64,000 nucleotides of DNA from Mycolicibacterium litorale (GCF_014218295.1 NZ_AP023287.1:3348001-3412000), one strand, 5' to 3'. Counted from the stretch's first letter, positions 1 to 8,682 are shown. A program made the numbers and translations. The notes: generated from the letters alone by a model not told the origin.

Positions 1-1
1 G

Positions 2-499
2 CTGGTCGCGTTCATCATCTTCGGCAGGCGGGCCCAGAAGTCGGTGTACCGCAAGGCCGAGGGCCAGACCGGCGCGGCCGCGTGGGCACTGGACAACCTG
101 CGCGGACGGTGGCGTGTCACGCCGGGTGTCGCCGCGACCGGCCACTTCGACGCCGTCCACCGGGTGATCGGCCGTCCCGGCGTCATCTTCGTCGGCGAGG
201 GCAACCCGGGCCGCGTCAAGCCGCTGCTCGCCCAGGAGAAGAAGCGCACCGCCCGCCTGATCGGCGACACCCCGATCTACGACGTCATCGTCGGCAACGG
301 CGAGGGTGAGGTGCCGCTGTCCAAGCTCGAGCGCCACCTCAACAAGCTGCCGGCCAACATCACCGTCAAGCAGATGGACGCCCTGGAATCGCGGCTCGCC
401 GCGCTGGGCACCAAGATCGGCCCCGCGGCGATGCCGAAGGGACCGATGCCCGCTCAGGCCAAGATGCGCGGCGTCCAGCGCACCGTGCGCAGGCGGTAG
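2..499 (+). CDS. DUF4191 membrane protein, C-terminal part (Rv2219-like), 5' truncated by the window
   Basis: The reading frame is open from base 2, so the N-terminus lies outside the window. The visible part begins with the end of a hydrophobic segment (LVAFIIFG) followed by a basic stretch (RRAQKSVYRKAEGQ) and a soluble Gly/Pro/Lys-rich tail ending in RRR. This layout, an N-terminal membrane hairpin plus a conserved cytoplasmic tail, is typical of the actinobacterial DUF4191 family. In M. tuberculosis the family member Rv2219 sits between lipA and the RDD protein/glnA1, which fits the neighbours here. Molecular function is unknown. The family call is fairly sure; the role is not. Confidence 0.8.
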   Translation: MVAFIIFGRRAQKSVYRKAEGQTGAAAWALDNLRGRWRVTPGVAATGHFDAVHRVIGRPGVIFVGEGNPGRVKPLLAQEKKRTARLIGDTPIYDVIVGNGEGEVPLSKLERHLNKLPANITVKQMDALESRLAALGTKIGPAAMPKGPMPAQAKMRGVQRTVRRR

Positions 500-534
500 C
501 GGCGCGCCGCGGTCGGATCCGCGCCGCCACCGGC

Positions 535-540
535 CATACT
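535..540 (+). promoter_or_regulatory. -10-like hexamer for a probably leaderless amidohydrolase gene
   Basis: CATACT lies 7 bases before the ATG at 548. That is the spacing expected if transcription starts at or next to the start codon. No Shine-Dalgarno sequence is present between them. Confidence 0.4.
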
Positions 541-547
541 TCCGCGG

Positions 548-2362
548 ATGTGCACTGCGTGTGAGTGGGCGCCGCATTTCGCCTCCTTCGGGAGTCGCAC
601 CACCCGTCGGACCGCGTTGCGCGCCGCCGCGACGGTCCTCGCGGTGACCGCGGCGACCGCGTGCACCGCCCAGTCGCAGTCCCCCGCCCCGGGCACTTCG
701 CCAGGTGCACCAGACGACGACGCCGACTTCGTGTTCCGCAACGGCCGCGTCCACACCGTGGCCGGGCCGGCGCCGTGGGCCGAGGCCGTCGCGGTCAAGG
801 GCGACACCATCATCCACGTCGGCGACGAGGCGGGTGCGATGGCGCTCGCCGGAACCTCCACCCGGGTGGTCGACCTCGACGGCCGACTGCTGATGCCCGG
901 GTTCGTCGAGGGCCACACCCATCCGTTCCTCGGCGCGTTCCTCACCTCCGGCGTCGATCTGCAGGTGCCGACGCGGGCCGACGCGATCGGCGCGATCGAG
1001 CGATACGCCAAGGACAATCCGGCCGGCGCGATCCGCGGATTCGGTTGGCGTGTGGACATGTTCGGGCCCGACGGGCCCACACGGGTCGACCTCGACCGCA
1101 TCCTGCCGGACCGGCCCGCGTTCTTCTTCGCCATCGACGGCCACAGTCTGTGGGCCAACAGCAAGGCCCTCGAGATGGCCGGCGTGACACGCGAGACCCC
1201 CGATCCGATACCGGGTTTCAGCTACTACGCCCGCGACGCGAACGGTGACCCGACCGGCTACATCCTCGAGGTGAACGCGGTCCTCGGCGTCGTCAACGCC
1301 GTCGAGCCGATCTCCCCGGACACCATGGGGACGCTGATGCAGGGGTGGCTGCCGAAGGCCTCCGCGGCGGGCATCACCTCGGTCTTCGACGCCGGTGTGC
1401 CGCCGATCGGCGACGACCAGGCCGCGCTGCTGCGCCTTTACACCGACGTCGAGCGGCGCGGCGAGCTGCCGTTCCGCGTGGTGGCGTCGTATTCGGTGCG
1501 CTCGGCGCCGGTCGACGGTGCGGTGGCGGCGCTCGACGAGATCCGCCGGCAGGTCTCCGGGGATCTGGTGTCGGTCGACGTCGTCAAGATCGTCGGCGAC
1601 GGCACCCAGGGCGGGTACACCGCCTGGCTCGTCGAACCCTACGCCGACAAACCGGACTCCACCGGCGGGTCACCGTTCACCGAGGAGCAGTGGCACCGGC
1701 TCATCGGCGCAGTCGACGCCGCGGGATACGACGTCCACGTCCACGCCTGCGGGGAACGCACCGCACGCGTCGCGCTCAACGGCATCGAACGGGCGATCGC
1801 CGCCAATCCCCCGCGCGACCGTCGCCACGCCATCGCCCACCTGGTGTTCGTCGAGGACAGTGACAACCCCCGGTTCGGTGAGCTGGGCGTCGTCGCGCAG
1901 TTCTCGGCGAACTGGATGTCGGCCGATCCCGACACGATCGAGAACATGGGGGCGCGCTACGGCTCGCCGCGCAAGGACCTGATGTACCGGCCGCAGGCGG
2001 TGCTGAAGTCGGGCGGGCGAATCTCGCTGGGCACCGATTGGCCTGCGTCGGGCTACTTCTCGACGTACAAACCGCTCGACTCGATCCAGGTCGGCGTGAC
2101 CCGCCGGCTCATCGGCGAACCCGACGCGCCGGTGCTCGCGCCCGCCGATCAGACACTGTCGGTGGCCGAAGCCGTGCACGCCAACACGCTGGGCGCCGCG
2201 TACCAGATCCGGCTGGACGACAGGGTCGGCTCGGTGGAGGTGGGCAAGCGCGCCGATCTGATCGTGCTCGACCAGGACATCTTCGAGGTCGACCCGAACG
2301 ACATCCACCGCACCAACGTGGTGATGACGATGATGAACGGCCGGATCCGGCACGAAACCTGA
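548..2362 (+). CDS. Tat-exported lipoprotein amidohydrolase (YtcJ-like)
   Basis: A 604-residue metal-dependent amidohydrolase of the YtcJ/exoenzyme-like family. The N-terminus has a twin-arginine pattern (TRRTALRAAA, residues 19-28) then a hydrophobic stretch and a Cys (ATAC) that could be a lipobox, so export as a lipoprotein is likely. Metal-site features are visible in order: EGHTHP, a Lys in DVVKIVGDGT, DVHVH, a His in HAIAHLVF, and the Asp of GTDWP near the C-terminus. The substrate cannot be read from the sequence; relatives hydrolyse N-acyl or formamide bonds. The start at 548 is supported by a -10-like CATACT just upstream, consistent with a leaderless transcript. It is not part of the gene order I know from M. 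tuberculosis. Confidence 0.85.
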   Translation: MCTACEWAPHFASFGSRTTRRTALRAAATVLAVTAATACTAQSQSPAPGTSPGAPDDDADFVFRNGRVHTVAGPAPWAEAVAVKGDTIIHVGDEAGAMALAGTSTRVVDLDGRLLMPGFVEGHTHPFLGAFLTSGVDLQVPTRADAIGAIERYAKDNPAGAIRGFGWRVDMFGPDGPTRVDLDRILPDRPAFFFAIDGHSLWANSKALEMAGVTRETPDPIPGFSYYARDANGDPTGYILEVNAVLGVVNAVEPISPDTMGTLMQGWLPKASAAGITSVFDAGVPPIGDDQAALLRLYTDVERRGELPFRVVASYSVRSAPVDGAVAALDEIRRQVSGDLVSVDVVKIVGDGTQGGYTAWLVEPYADKPDSTGGSPFTEEQWHRLIGAVDAAGYDVHVHACGERTARVALNGIERAIAANPPRDRRHAIAHLVFVEDSDNPRFGELGVVAQFSANWMSADPDTIENMGARYGSPRKDLMYRPQAVLKSGGRISLGTDWPASGYFSTYKPLDSIQVGVTRRLIGEPDAPVLAPADQTLSVAEAVHANTLGAAYQIRLDDRVGSVEVGKRADLIVLDQDIFEVDPNDIHRTNVVMTMMNGRIRHET

Positions 2363-2402
2363 CGCCGAACGTGAGCTCGTGCGGTGACGCCGTCTTACCG
2401 CG

Positions 2403-2633
2403 GTGCAGTGGCCCTTTCTCGGCACCGAGGCCGTCGCGGTCGGGGTCGTCAACCGATACCAGTTGGCGACGCGCCACCCTGCGCTGTTCCGCAACGTCTA
2501 CGTGCCGAAGGGGCAGGCCGTGACGCCGACTCGACGCGCTCAGGCAGGTGACGAGGCTGCGCGTCGTCGACGTCTCTGCGCTCGCAGAACGTCATCGGGT
2601 GCCGCGAGTTCCGGCCGGCACTCGCACGCAAGC
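2403..2633 (+). pseudogene. Remnant of an AbiEi/DUF559-type mycobacterial protein
   Basis: About 45 codons from 2403 encode WPFLGTEAVAVG, VVNRYQLATRHPALFRNVYV and then PKG. This strongly resembles the N-terminus of the abundant mycobacterial AbiEi-antitoxin-like/DUF559 proteins, usually near 290 residues. After about 2549 the similarity stops and the frame becomes Arg/Ser-rich out-of-frame sequence. A second short stretch in another frame (RLRVVDVSALAERH) may be a scrap from further inside the gene. The stretch ends against the RDD gene, so most of the gene has been deleted. I see no other content in this gap. The first fragment is a confident match to my memory of the family; the second is tentative. 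Confidence 0.55.
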
Positions 2634-3116
2634 TCACGCTCGTCGGACGACCGCCGTCTTGGTGGCCAGGTCGTGCAGTCCGCGTAGGTCCGCGTCGGTG
2701 AACAGCGGCGGGATGACGAGCGCGATCAGCAGCCCTCGCACCACGGCGCGGCCGAACCCGACGTGTTCGCGGTCGTCCATCGACACCACCGTCAGCCCGA
2801 GCGCGTACTGGCCGGGGGTGAACCCGAACAACCGCACCGACACCGCGCCGAGGACGAACCAGATCACCAGGATCGCCGTCGACATCACACTCATCGAGAT
2901 CAGCCCGAGGGTCATCGCGAGCGCGGCCAGCCCGTAGGCGATGAACCAGTCGACCAGCATCGCGGCGACGCGGCGACCAAAGCGCGCGATGGATCCCGGG
3001 CCGTACTCGGGCAGACCGAGCCGGTGACCCGGATATTCATTCGGTGGTTGGCCCGGGCCGCCGGGTCCGCGATTCGATTCCGGACCGGACAGCCAGGACC
3101 CGAGCGCGCGGGCCAT
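2634..3116 (-). CDS. RDD family membrane protein (Rv2219A-like)
   Basis: A 160-residue small membrane protein. After a Pro/Gly-rich cytoplasmic N-terminus it has two or three hydrophobic segments at about residues 50-95 (AAMLVDWFIAYGLAALAM and the following ILVIWFVLGAVSV) and a third near 130. The FGRRVAAMLVDW and FTPGQYALGL motifs are typical of RDD domains. It sits directly upstream of and divergent from glnA1, as Rv2219A does in M. tuberculosis. A TATCCT hexamer six bases before the ATG suggests a leaderless transcript. The cellular role is unknown; RDD proteins have been linked to small-molecule or ion transport. Confidence 0.85.
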   Translation of the reverse strand: MARALGSWLSGPESNRGPGGPGQPPNEYPGHRLGLPEYGPGSIARFGRRVAAMLVDWFIAYGLAALAMTLGLISMSVMSTAILVIWFVLGAVSVRLFGFTPGQYALGLTVVSMDDREHVGFGRAVVRGLLIALVIPPLFTDADLRGLHDLATKTAVVRRA

Positions 3117-3122
3117 ACTGTC

Positions 3123-3128
3123 AGGATA
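3123..3128 (-). promoter_or_regulatory. -10 hexamer for a leaderless RDD gene
   Basis: On the minus strand TATCCT is followed by six bases and then the ATG at 3116, matching the TANNNT consensus at leaderless spacing. Confidence 0.45.
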
Positions 3129-3174
3129 GGCGGGCCCTCGGTGCCCGCCCCCGACCCGGGTGTGATGCTCCGCC

Positions 3175-3212
3175 GTAACTTCGGCGCAACATGCGGTTGA
3201 CGACCGTGCAAC
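3175..3212 (+). promoter_or_regulatory. Four-half-site GlnR box upstream of glnA1
   Basis: GTAAC-n6-GCAAC-n6-TTGAC-n6-GCAAC puts four AC dinucleotides at 3178, 3189, 3200 and 3211, exactly 11 bases apart. This is the tandem arrangement of the actinobacterial GlnR consensus (gTnAC-n6-GaAAC repeated). The box ends about 50 bases before the glnA1 start codon. GlnR activates nitrogen-assimilation genes under nitrogen limitation in mycobacteria and Streptomyces. The spacing is seen; binding is inferred. Confidence 0.7.
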
Positions 3213-3262
3213 ATCGTGTCCATAGCGTCAACGCGCGGGTTACCAGTAAAGGAGACAACTAA

Positions 3263-4699
3263 GTGGCAGATAAGACGGCCGACGACATCATCAAGCTGAT
3301 CAAGGACGAATCCGTCGAGTACGTCGACATTCGGTTCTGCGATCTGCCCGGTGTCGTCCAGCACTTCTCGATCCCGGCTGAGGCGTTCGACGAGAGCGTC
3401 TTCGAAGACGGTTTGGCGTTCGACGGCTCGTCTGTCCGCGGCTTCCAGTCGATTCACGAGTCCGACATGATGCTGCTGCCCGATCCCGAAACCGCGCGCA
3501 TCGACCCGTTCCGGCACGCCAAGACGCTCAACATGAACTTCTTCGTGCACGATCCGTTCACCCGCGAGGCCTACTCCCGCGACCCCCGCAACGTGGCCCG
3601 CAAGGCGGAGAACTACCTGATCAGCACCGGCATCGCCGACACCTGCTACTTCGGTGCCGAGGCCGAGTTCTACATCTTCGACTCGGTGAGCTTCGACTCG
3701 AAGATGAACGGCACCTTCTACGAGGTCGACTCCGAGTCGGGCTGGTGGAACAGCGGTGAGCCCTTCGAGGCGGACGGCAGCCCCAACCGCGGCTACAAGG
3801 TGCGCCCCAAGGGCGGCTACTTCCCCGTCGCGCCGTACGACCACTACGTCGACCTGCGCGACAAGATGGCGACGAACCTGATCAACGCGGGCTTCGTGCT
3901 GGAGCGCGGCCACCACGAGGTGGGCACCGCCGGCCAGGCCGAGATCAACTACAAGTTCAACACGCTGCTGCACGCGGCCGACGATGTGCTGCTGTTCAAG
4001 TACATCATCAAGAACACCGCGTGGCAGGAGGGCAAGACCGTCACGTTCATGCCCAAGCCGCTGTTCGGTGACAACGGCTCCGGTATGCACGCCCACCAGT
4101 CGCTGTGGAAGGACGGCCAGCCGCTGTTCCACGACGAGTCCGGCTACGCGGGCCTGTCAGACACGGCGCGCCACTACATCGGCGGCATCCTGCACCACGC
4201 CCCGTCGCTGCTGGCGTTCACCAACCCGACGGTGAATTCCTACAAGCGTCTGGTGCCGGGCTACGAGGCCCCGATCAACCTGGTCTACAGCCAGCGCAAC
4301 CGCTCGGCGTGTGTGCGTATCCCGATCACCGGCAACAACCCGAAGGCCAAGCGCCTCGAGTTCCGCTGCCCGGACAGCTCGGGCAACCCGTACCTGGCGT
4401 TCGCGGCGATGCTGATGGCCGGCATCGACGGCATCAAGCGCAAGATCGAACCGCAGGCTCCGGTCGACAAGGACCTCTACGAGCTGCCGCCGGACGAGGC
4501 CGCCAGCATCCCGCAGGCCCCGACCTCGCTGTCGGCGGTGATCGACCGCCTCGAAGAGGACCACGAGTACCTCACCGAGGGTGGCGTGTTCACCGAGGAC
4601 CTGATCGAGACCTGGATCTCCTACAAGCGGGAGAACGAGATCATGCCGATCCAGATCCGTCCTCACCCGTACGAGGTCGCGCTGTACTTCGACGTTTAA
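3263..4699 (+). CDS. glnA1: Glutamine synthetase type I (glnA1)
   Basis: 478-residue class I-beta glutamine synthetase, making glutamine from glutamate, ammonia and ATP as a dodecamer in the cytosol. Hallmarks are AFDGSS (52-57), EAEFYIFD, the ATP-loop region [12 protein letters not shown] (about 270-281), the NRSA loop, and the adenylylation loop DLYELPPDE with Tyr406, the residue modified by GlnE in M. tuberculosis. The GTG start at 3263 is chosen because AAAGGAGA lies 8 bases upstream and [13 protein letters not shown] is the usual N-terminus. A GlnR-type box lies upstream, so both transcriptional and adenylylation control are expected. The stop codon lies inside the first unit of a tandem repeat. 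Confidence 0.98.
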   Translation: MADKTADDIIKLIKDESVEYVDIRFCDLPGVVQHFSIPAEAFDESVFEDGLAFDGSSVRGFQSIHESDMMLLPDPETARIDPFRHAKTLNMNFFVHDPFTREAYSRDPRNVARKAENYLISTGIADTCYFGAEAEFYIFDSVSFDSKMNGTFYEVDSESGWWNSGEPFEADGSPNRGYKVRPKGGYFPVAPYDHYVDLRDKMATNLINAGFVLERGHHEVGTAGQAEINYKFNTLLHAADDVLLFKYIIKNTAWQEGKTVTFMPKPLFGDNGSGMHAHQSLWKDGQPLFHDESGYAGLSDTARHYIGGILHHAPSLLAFTNPTVNSYKRLVPGYEAPINLVYSQRNRSACVRIPITGNNPKAKRLEFRCPDSSGNPYLAFAAMLMAGIDGIKRKIEPQAPVDKDLYELPPDEAASIPQAPTSLSAVIDRLEEDHEYLTEGGVFTEDLIETWISYKRENEIMPIQIRPHPYEVALYFDV

Positions 4700-4798
4700 G
4701 TCGGCTCGCCGACGCGACGTTTAAGTCGGCTCGCCGACGCGACGTTCAAGTCGGCTCGCCGACGCGACGTTCAAGTCGGCTCGCCGACGCGACGTTCA
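4691..4798 (+). repeat. 25-bp tandem repeat (4 copies plus 8 bp) at the 3' end of glnA1
   Basis: Four head-to-tail 25-bp units start at 4691, 4716, 4741 and 4766, followed by an 8-bp partial unit. Units 1 and 2 begin GACGTTTAA, units 3 and 4 GACGTTCAA, and the partial unit GACGTTCA. The first unit contains the last two codons and the stop of glnA1. Each unit holds the perfect hairpin GTCGG-CTCG-CCGAC (5-bp stem, 4-base loop). The copies look like slippage duplications of the gene end. There are no spacers, so it is not a CRISPR. Confidence 0.9.
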
Positions 4799-4810
4799 TC
4801 CTGCGTCGTG

Positions 4811-4853
4811 AAGGGCCGGGTGACTCCCCACTTCGGGAGCCGCCCGGCCCTTT
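4811..4853 (+). terminator. Long hairpin terminator after glnA1
   Basis: AAGGGCCGGG (4811-4820) pairs perfectly with CCCGGCCCTT (4843-4852). An inner CTCCC/GGGAG stem extends the hairpin, and a T follows. It ends 15 bases before dtd and probably closes the glnA1 transcript. Confidence 0.7.
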
Positions 4854-4868
4854 CGCTTGGATGGAGCC

Positions 4869-5300
4869 ATGCGGGTGCTGGTGCAGCGGGTGTCCTCGGC
4901 GAGTGTGACGGTCGACGGCGAGGTGGTCGGCGAGATCCGGCCGCGGGCGCAGGGTCTGCTGGCACTGGTCGGGGTGACGCACACCGACGATGCCGACATC
5001 GCCCGCAGAATGGCCGAAAAGCTCTGGCAATTGCGGATTCTCGACGGCGAGCGGTCGGCCGCCGACGAGGCCGCGCCCATTCTGGTGGTCAGCCAGTTCA
5101 CGCTGTACGCCAACACCGTCAAGGGCAGGCGCCCTTCGTGGAACGCCGCGGCGCCAGGACCGGTCGCCGAACCGCTCGTCACGCGGTTCTGCGAGGCGTT
5201 GCGCGCACTGGGCGCCGACGTGGAAACGGGAGTTTTCGGTGCGCACATGAAAGTGGAACTGGTCAACGACGGTCCGGTAACAGTGCTGTTGGAGCTGTGA
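4869..5300 (+). CDS. dtd: D-aminoacyl-tRNA deacylase
   Basis: 143-residue homolog of Dtd, which removes D-amino acids wrongly attached to tRNA. The N-terminus [13 protein letters not shown], the [17 protein letters not shown] block and the cross-subunit NDGPVT motif near the C-terminus are all canonical, and the length is normal (about 145). The ATG at 4869 gives the conserved family N-terminus with GGAG just upstream; a TTG at 4857 in the same frame would add four non-conserved residues and is rejected. The gene lies between the glnA1 terminator and DoxX. Housekeeping role. Confidence 0.95.
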   Translation: MRVLVQRVSSASVTVDGEVVGEIRPRAQGLLALVGVTHTDDADIARRMAEKLWQLRILDGERSAADEAAPILVVSQFTLYANTVKGRRPSWNAAAPGPVAEPLVTRFCEALRALGADVETGVFGAHMKVELVNDGPVTVLLEL

Positions 5301-5320
5301 AAATCCTGGCCGCCGACGCG

Positions 5321-5326
5321 TAGCGT
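5321..5326 (+). promoter_or_regulatory. -10 hexamer for a leaderless DoxX gene
   Basis: TAGCGT fits TANNNT and lies six bases before the ATG at 5333. No ribosome binding site is visible. Confidence 0.4.
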
Positions 5327-5332
5327 GTCCCC

Positions 5333-5893
5333 ATGGCGACCAATTTCGATGCTCGGCTGGCGAGCTACTCCTCCCCTCTCCTGAGTCTTTTCCGCATCAT
5401 CGCCGGACTTCTGTTCGCGCTGCACGGCTCCCAGAAGTTGTTCGACTGGCCGGTCGCGGCCCCCGGCCCCATCGCGGTCGGCGACTGGCCACTGTGGTGG
5501 GCCGGTCTGATCGAACTCGTCGCGGGCCTGCTGATCGCTGTCGGCCTGTTCACCCGTATCGCGGCGTTCATCGCCTCCGGTGAGATGGCCGTGGCGTACT
5601 TCTGGAAGCACTGGCCGCCGTTGGAGGGGCCGTCGAAGAGCTTCTGGCCGATGGAGAACGGCGGCGAGACCGTGCTGCTGTTCTGCTTCGGATTCCTGGC
5701 CATCGCCGCGCTCGGTGCGGGCGCCTGGTCGGTCGACGCCCGTCGCCGCGGTCGGGTCGGCGGGGTCGGAACCGCGGGCGGGGTTGCCCCGAATCGGGTG
5801 GTCACCGGAACCGCCGCACCCGCGGGCTACGCGACCGGTCAGCCGGTCCGCCGCGGCGGCCTGCTCAGCCGCTTCCGGCGGCCGCGCTACTAG
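5333..5893 (+). CDS. DoxX family membrane protein
   Basis: 186 residues with four predicted membrane segments in the first 125 residues (LLSLFRIIAGLLFALHGSQK, the WAGLIELVAGLLIAVGLF block, the AFIASGEMAVAYF block, then VLLFCFGFLAIAALG), which is the DoxX fold. The C-terminal 60 residues are a basic Gly/Arg-rich cytoplasmic tail. DoxX relatives in M. tuberculosis form a membrane oxidoreductase complex with SodA and SseA in thiol-stress defence, but no such partners are adjacent here, so the role stays open. It stands alone behind its own likely leaderless promoter. Confidence 0.85.
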   Translation: MATNFDARLASYSSPLLSLFRIIAGLLFALHGSQKLFDWPVAAPGPIAVGDWPLWWAGLIELVAGLLIAVGLFTRIAAFIASGEMAVAYFWKHWPPLEGPSKSFWPMENGGETVLLFCFGFLAIAALGAGAWSVDARRRGRVGGVGTAGGVAPNRVVTGTAAPAGYATGQPVRRGGLLSRFRRPRY

Positions 5894-5971
5894 CTGGCCC
5901 TCGGACGCCGGGCACGGTAGCTTCGTCGAGGGGCCTGCCGTCCATGACGTGCGGTCCATTGAGGAGGCTGC

Positions 5972-7624
5972 ATGGGCGGGGATGGTCCCATCGGCGTCGC
6001 CACCGGGCTGGACGCCGCGTGGTCCTCTGCCCCCCACCCGGTGATCGTGGTGGCCGGCGACGGTGTCGTCCGCGCGGTCAGCCCGTCCGCGCAGTTGCTG
6101 TTGCCTGCGGCGGTACCGGGCTCGGATCTGTCGGGGACTGCGCCGCTGTGGCTCTGGCATGCGCACCGGCAGCTCGTGCAGCATCTCGACACCCCTGAGG
6201 CCGACGGCACGATCGCGTCCGGCAGCGTGAACGGACGACGCTTCGACGCCCACCCCACCGTGCTCGGCGGCGAGATCGCCTGGTGGTTGCTCGAGGACAG
6301 TGGCCGTGAACTGCGTGACACTCAGCAGGCACTGACCCGCGAGCAGGCCCGTACGTCGTTCCTGGACGAGGCGTCGTCGGTGTTGATGGCCACCCTCAAC
6401 GTCGACCGCTGCATGTCGGTGACCGTCCAGTTGGCCGCCCGCCACCTCGCCGATGCGGCGGCGGTCGTCGCCCCGGTCACCGGCAACCGGTTACCGGTGG
6501 TGTGCGGGGACGGCCGTGCGGTGGAGCAGCGGCGGCTCGACGTCGATCCCGCGCAGGTGTCCGGGTTGAGTGAGGCGCTGCGCGGCTTCCCGCCGGTGCC
6601 GTCCCGCTGGTTCGATCCGGCGGCCCTGCCGGACTGGCTCATCCCCTCGACGTTCACGGGCCAGGTGGGTTCGGTGCTGATCACCCCGCTTCCCGGACTG
6701 GGTGTGCCCGCCGGGGCACTGGTGCTGCTGCGGCGCACGACCGAAGCGGTCTTCGGTCAGGACGAGGAGCTCTCAGCGCGGCTCTTCGCCGCCCGCGCCG
6801 GTGCGGCGCTGTCCGCGGCGGGGCTCTACGCCGAACAGTCGGCCATCACCCGCACCCTCATGCGCGACCTCATCCCGCCGCACCTGAACCGGTTGCACGG
6901 CTTCGAACTGGCGGGCGGTTACCGCGCCTCGGAAGACCATCAGGTCGTCGGCGGTGATTTCTACGACGTCCATCCCGGGGCCACCCCGGAGGACGACACG
7001 TTGGTCGTCCTCGGCGATGTGTGCGGCAAGGGTCTCGAGGCGGCCGTGCTGACCGGCAAGATCCGCAATACGCTGCAGGCGCTTGCGCCGCTGGCCCATG
7101 ACCACCGGGGGGTGCTGCAGCTCCTGAACAGTTCCCTGCTCTCCGCCGACCACACCCGCTTCGCGACCCTGGTCCTCGCGTCCGTCGCCCGTCGGGACGG
7201 CCAGGTGGTGTTGCGGTTGACCAGCGCCGGGCACTGTCCCCCGTTGATCGTGCGCAGCGACGGCCGGGTGGAGGAGGCCGACACCCGCGGTCAACTGGTC
7301 GGCGTGTTGGAGCAGATCCGCGCCCACACCTTCGAGACCACGCTCGCACCGGGCGAGACGTGCGTGCTCTACACCGACGGCGTGACCGAGGCCAGGGGCG
7401 GTCCGATCGGCACCCACATGTTCGGCGAGGAGCGGCTCGCGGCGGTCCTCGAACAGTGCGCGGGTATGCCCGCCGAGGCGGTGGTCGAACACATCATGAT
7501 GGTCACGACGCAATGGGTGAATCGCCGGGAACACGATGACATCGCCGTCGTCGCGATCACCTCGCCGCGCCGGACCCATCTGAGCGCGGTCGACGGTCAC
7601 ACCGCCGGAAGGTACACGGCATGA
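5972..7624 (+). CDS. SpoIIE/PP2C-type serine phosphatase with sensor domains
   Basis: 550 residues. An N-terminal PAS-like region (about 15-95) is followed by a short coiled segment, a GAF-like domain (about 125-285) and a C-terminal SpoIIE phosphatase domain (about 295-540). The phosphatase metal motifs are intact: GGDFYD (327-332), GDVCGKG (348-354), YTDG (467-470) and HDDIAVV near 520. Such enzymes dephosphorylate STAS-domain anti-sigma-factor antagonists. A strong GAGGAGG site precedes the ATG. The stop overlaps the next ATG by four bases (ATGA), so it is co-translated with the B12 domain protein and, through it, the STAS protein. It is the output enzyme of a probable partner-switching module. 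Confidence 0.9.
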   Translation: MGGDGPIGVATGLDAAWSSAPHPVIVVAGDGVVRAVSPSAQLLLPAAVPGSDLSGTAPLWLWHAHRQLVQHLDTPEADGTIASGSVNGRRFDAHPTVLGGEIAWWLLEDSGRELRDTQQALTREQARTSFLDEASSVLMATLNVDRCMSVTVQLAARHLADAAAVVAPVTGNRLPVVCGDGRAVEQRRLDVDPAQVSGLSEALRGFPPVPSRWFDPAALPDWLIPSTFTGQVGSVLITPLPGLGVPAGALVLLRRTTEAVFGQDEELSARLFAARAGAALSAAGLYAEQSAITRTLMRDLIPPHLNRLHGFELAGGYRASEDHQVVGGDFYDVHPGATPEDDTLVVLGDVCGKGLEAAVLTGKIRNTLQALAPLAHDHRGVLQLLNSSLLSADHTRFATLVLASVARRDGQVVLRLTSAGHCPPLIVRSDGRVEEADTRGQLVGVLEQIRAHTFETTLAPGETCVLYTDGVTEARGGPIGTHMFGEERLAAVLEQCAGMPAEAVVEHIMMVTTQWVNRREHDDIAVVAITSPRRTHLSAVDGHTAGRYTA

Positions 7625-8682
7625 GCCCCGACTACACGCGCACCCGTGAGCAGCTGTGGAACGCCGTCCTCGACGGTGACGAATATGCCGCCGCCGCTTC
7701 GGTTTTCGCTGCCATGGACGACGGTGTGGCCGCGGAGGACGTGCTGCTCGAGGTCATCGCGCCGGTGCAGTACCGCGTGGGAACCGAGTGGGCGGCCAAC
7801 CGGATCACCGTCGCCCAGGAACATGCCGCCACCGCCATCAACGACCGGGTCGTCGCGGCGTTGGCGCACCACCCGGCGAGCGCACCGCAGACCAAGCGGG
7901 GCCGGGTGACGGTGGCGTGCGTCGACGGCGAATGGCACGCGCTGCCGGCCCGGTTGCTCGCCGAGGTGCTGCGGCTGCGCGGCTGGCACGTCGACTTCCT
8001 CGGCGCCCAGGTGCCCACCCCGCACCTCATCTCCCACCTGCACCAGACCGGACCCGCCGCGGTGGCGTTGTCGTGTTCCATCCCGACCCGGCTGCCGACC
8101 GCGCACGCCGCCATCACCGCCTGCCAGGCGGCCGGCGTCCCCGTGCTCGCCGGCGGCGCCGCGTTCGGACCGGACGGGCGTTACGCCCGGCTGCTGGGCG
8201 CCGACGCGTGGGGACCCGACGCCCGGGCCGCCGCCGACTGCCTCAGCCGGGGCGTGACACACGGACGCGGTTCGGCGCATCACCTCACCGACGAGCTGCC
8301 GCACCTCGGCGACGGGGAGTACACCATGGTCAGCCGGAGCGCCCCCCAGCTGGTCAAGGCGACCGTGGACGAGGTGGAGAGCCGCTTCCCGGCCATGCGC
8401 TACTACACCGACCTGCAGCGCCAGCACACCACCGAGGACATCGCCCACATCGTCGACTTCCTCGCGACCGCCCTCTACGTCGACGACGACGGGCTGTTCA
8501 CCCGCTTCATCACCTGGACCGGCGAGATCCTCGAAGCCCGCGGCGTATCCGCCCATTCGCTCGACCCCGCGCTGGAATCGCTGAAGGGTCAGCTGGTGGA
8601 GTTTCCCCGCACCCAACGTCTTCTGAATGCAGCATTGATCGCCCTGGGCCGCACGGCCACCGACATGGAACCCATCGCATGA
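7621..8682 (+). CDS. CarH/LitR-type B12-binding sensor protein without a DNA-binding domain
   Basis: 353 residues. The N-terminal four-helix B12-binding cap (about 1-85) contains W57-x9-E67-H68, the Wx9EH signature of light-sensing adenosylcobalamin proteins such as CarH. A Rossmann-type cobalamin domain follows (about 95-215) with GEWHALP (His106 the likely lower axial ligand), FLGAQVP, SCSIPTRLP and LAGGAAF. The MerR-type DNA-binding domain of CarH/LitR is absent. Instead there is a C-terminal helical domain (about 240-350) of unknown role. The gene overlaps the SpoIIE gene upstream and the STAS gene downstream by four bases each. I infer that it passes a light or B12 signal to the phosphatase/STAS pair. 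A methyltransferase corrinoid protein is the main alternative, but no partner methyltransferase is present. Confidence 0.8.
   Translation: MSPDYTRTREQLWNAVLDGDEYAAAASVFAAMDDGVAAEDVLLEVIAPVQYRVGTEWAANRITVAQEHAATAINDRVVAALAHHPASAPQTKRGRVTVACVDGEWHALPARLLAEVLRLRGWHVDFLGAQVPTPHLISHLHQTGPAAVALSCSIPTRLPTAHAAITACQAAGVPVLAGGAAFGPDGRYARLLGADAWGPDARAAADCLSRGVTHGRGSAHHLTDELPHLGDGEYTMVSRSAPQLVKATVDEVESRFPAMRYYTDLQRQHTTEDIAHIVDFLATALYVDDDGLFTRFITWTGEILEARGVSAHSLDPALESLKGQLVEFPRTQRLLNAALIALGRTATDMEPIA

Noticed and set aside
2912..4132. A 406-codon minus-strand frame through glnA1
   Set aside because: Antisense to glutamine synthetase and only in frame by chance with part of the RDD gene region.
4691..4798. 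CRISPR array
   Set aside because: Repeats are head to tail with no spacers and only 25 bp long; no cas genes in the window.
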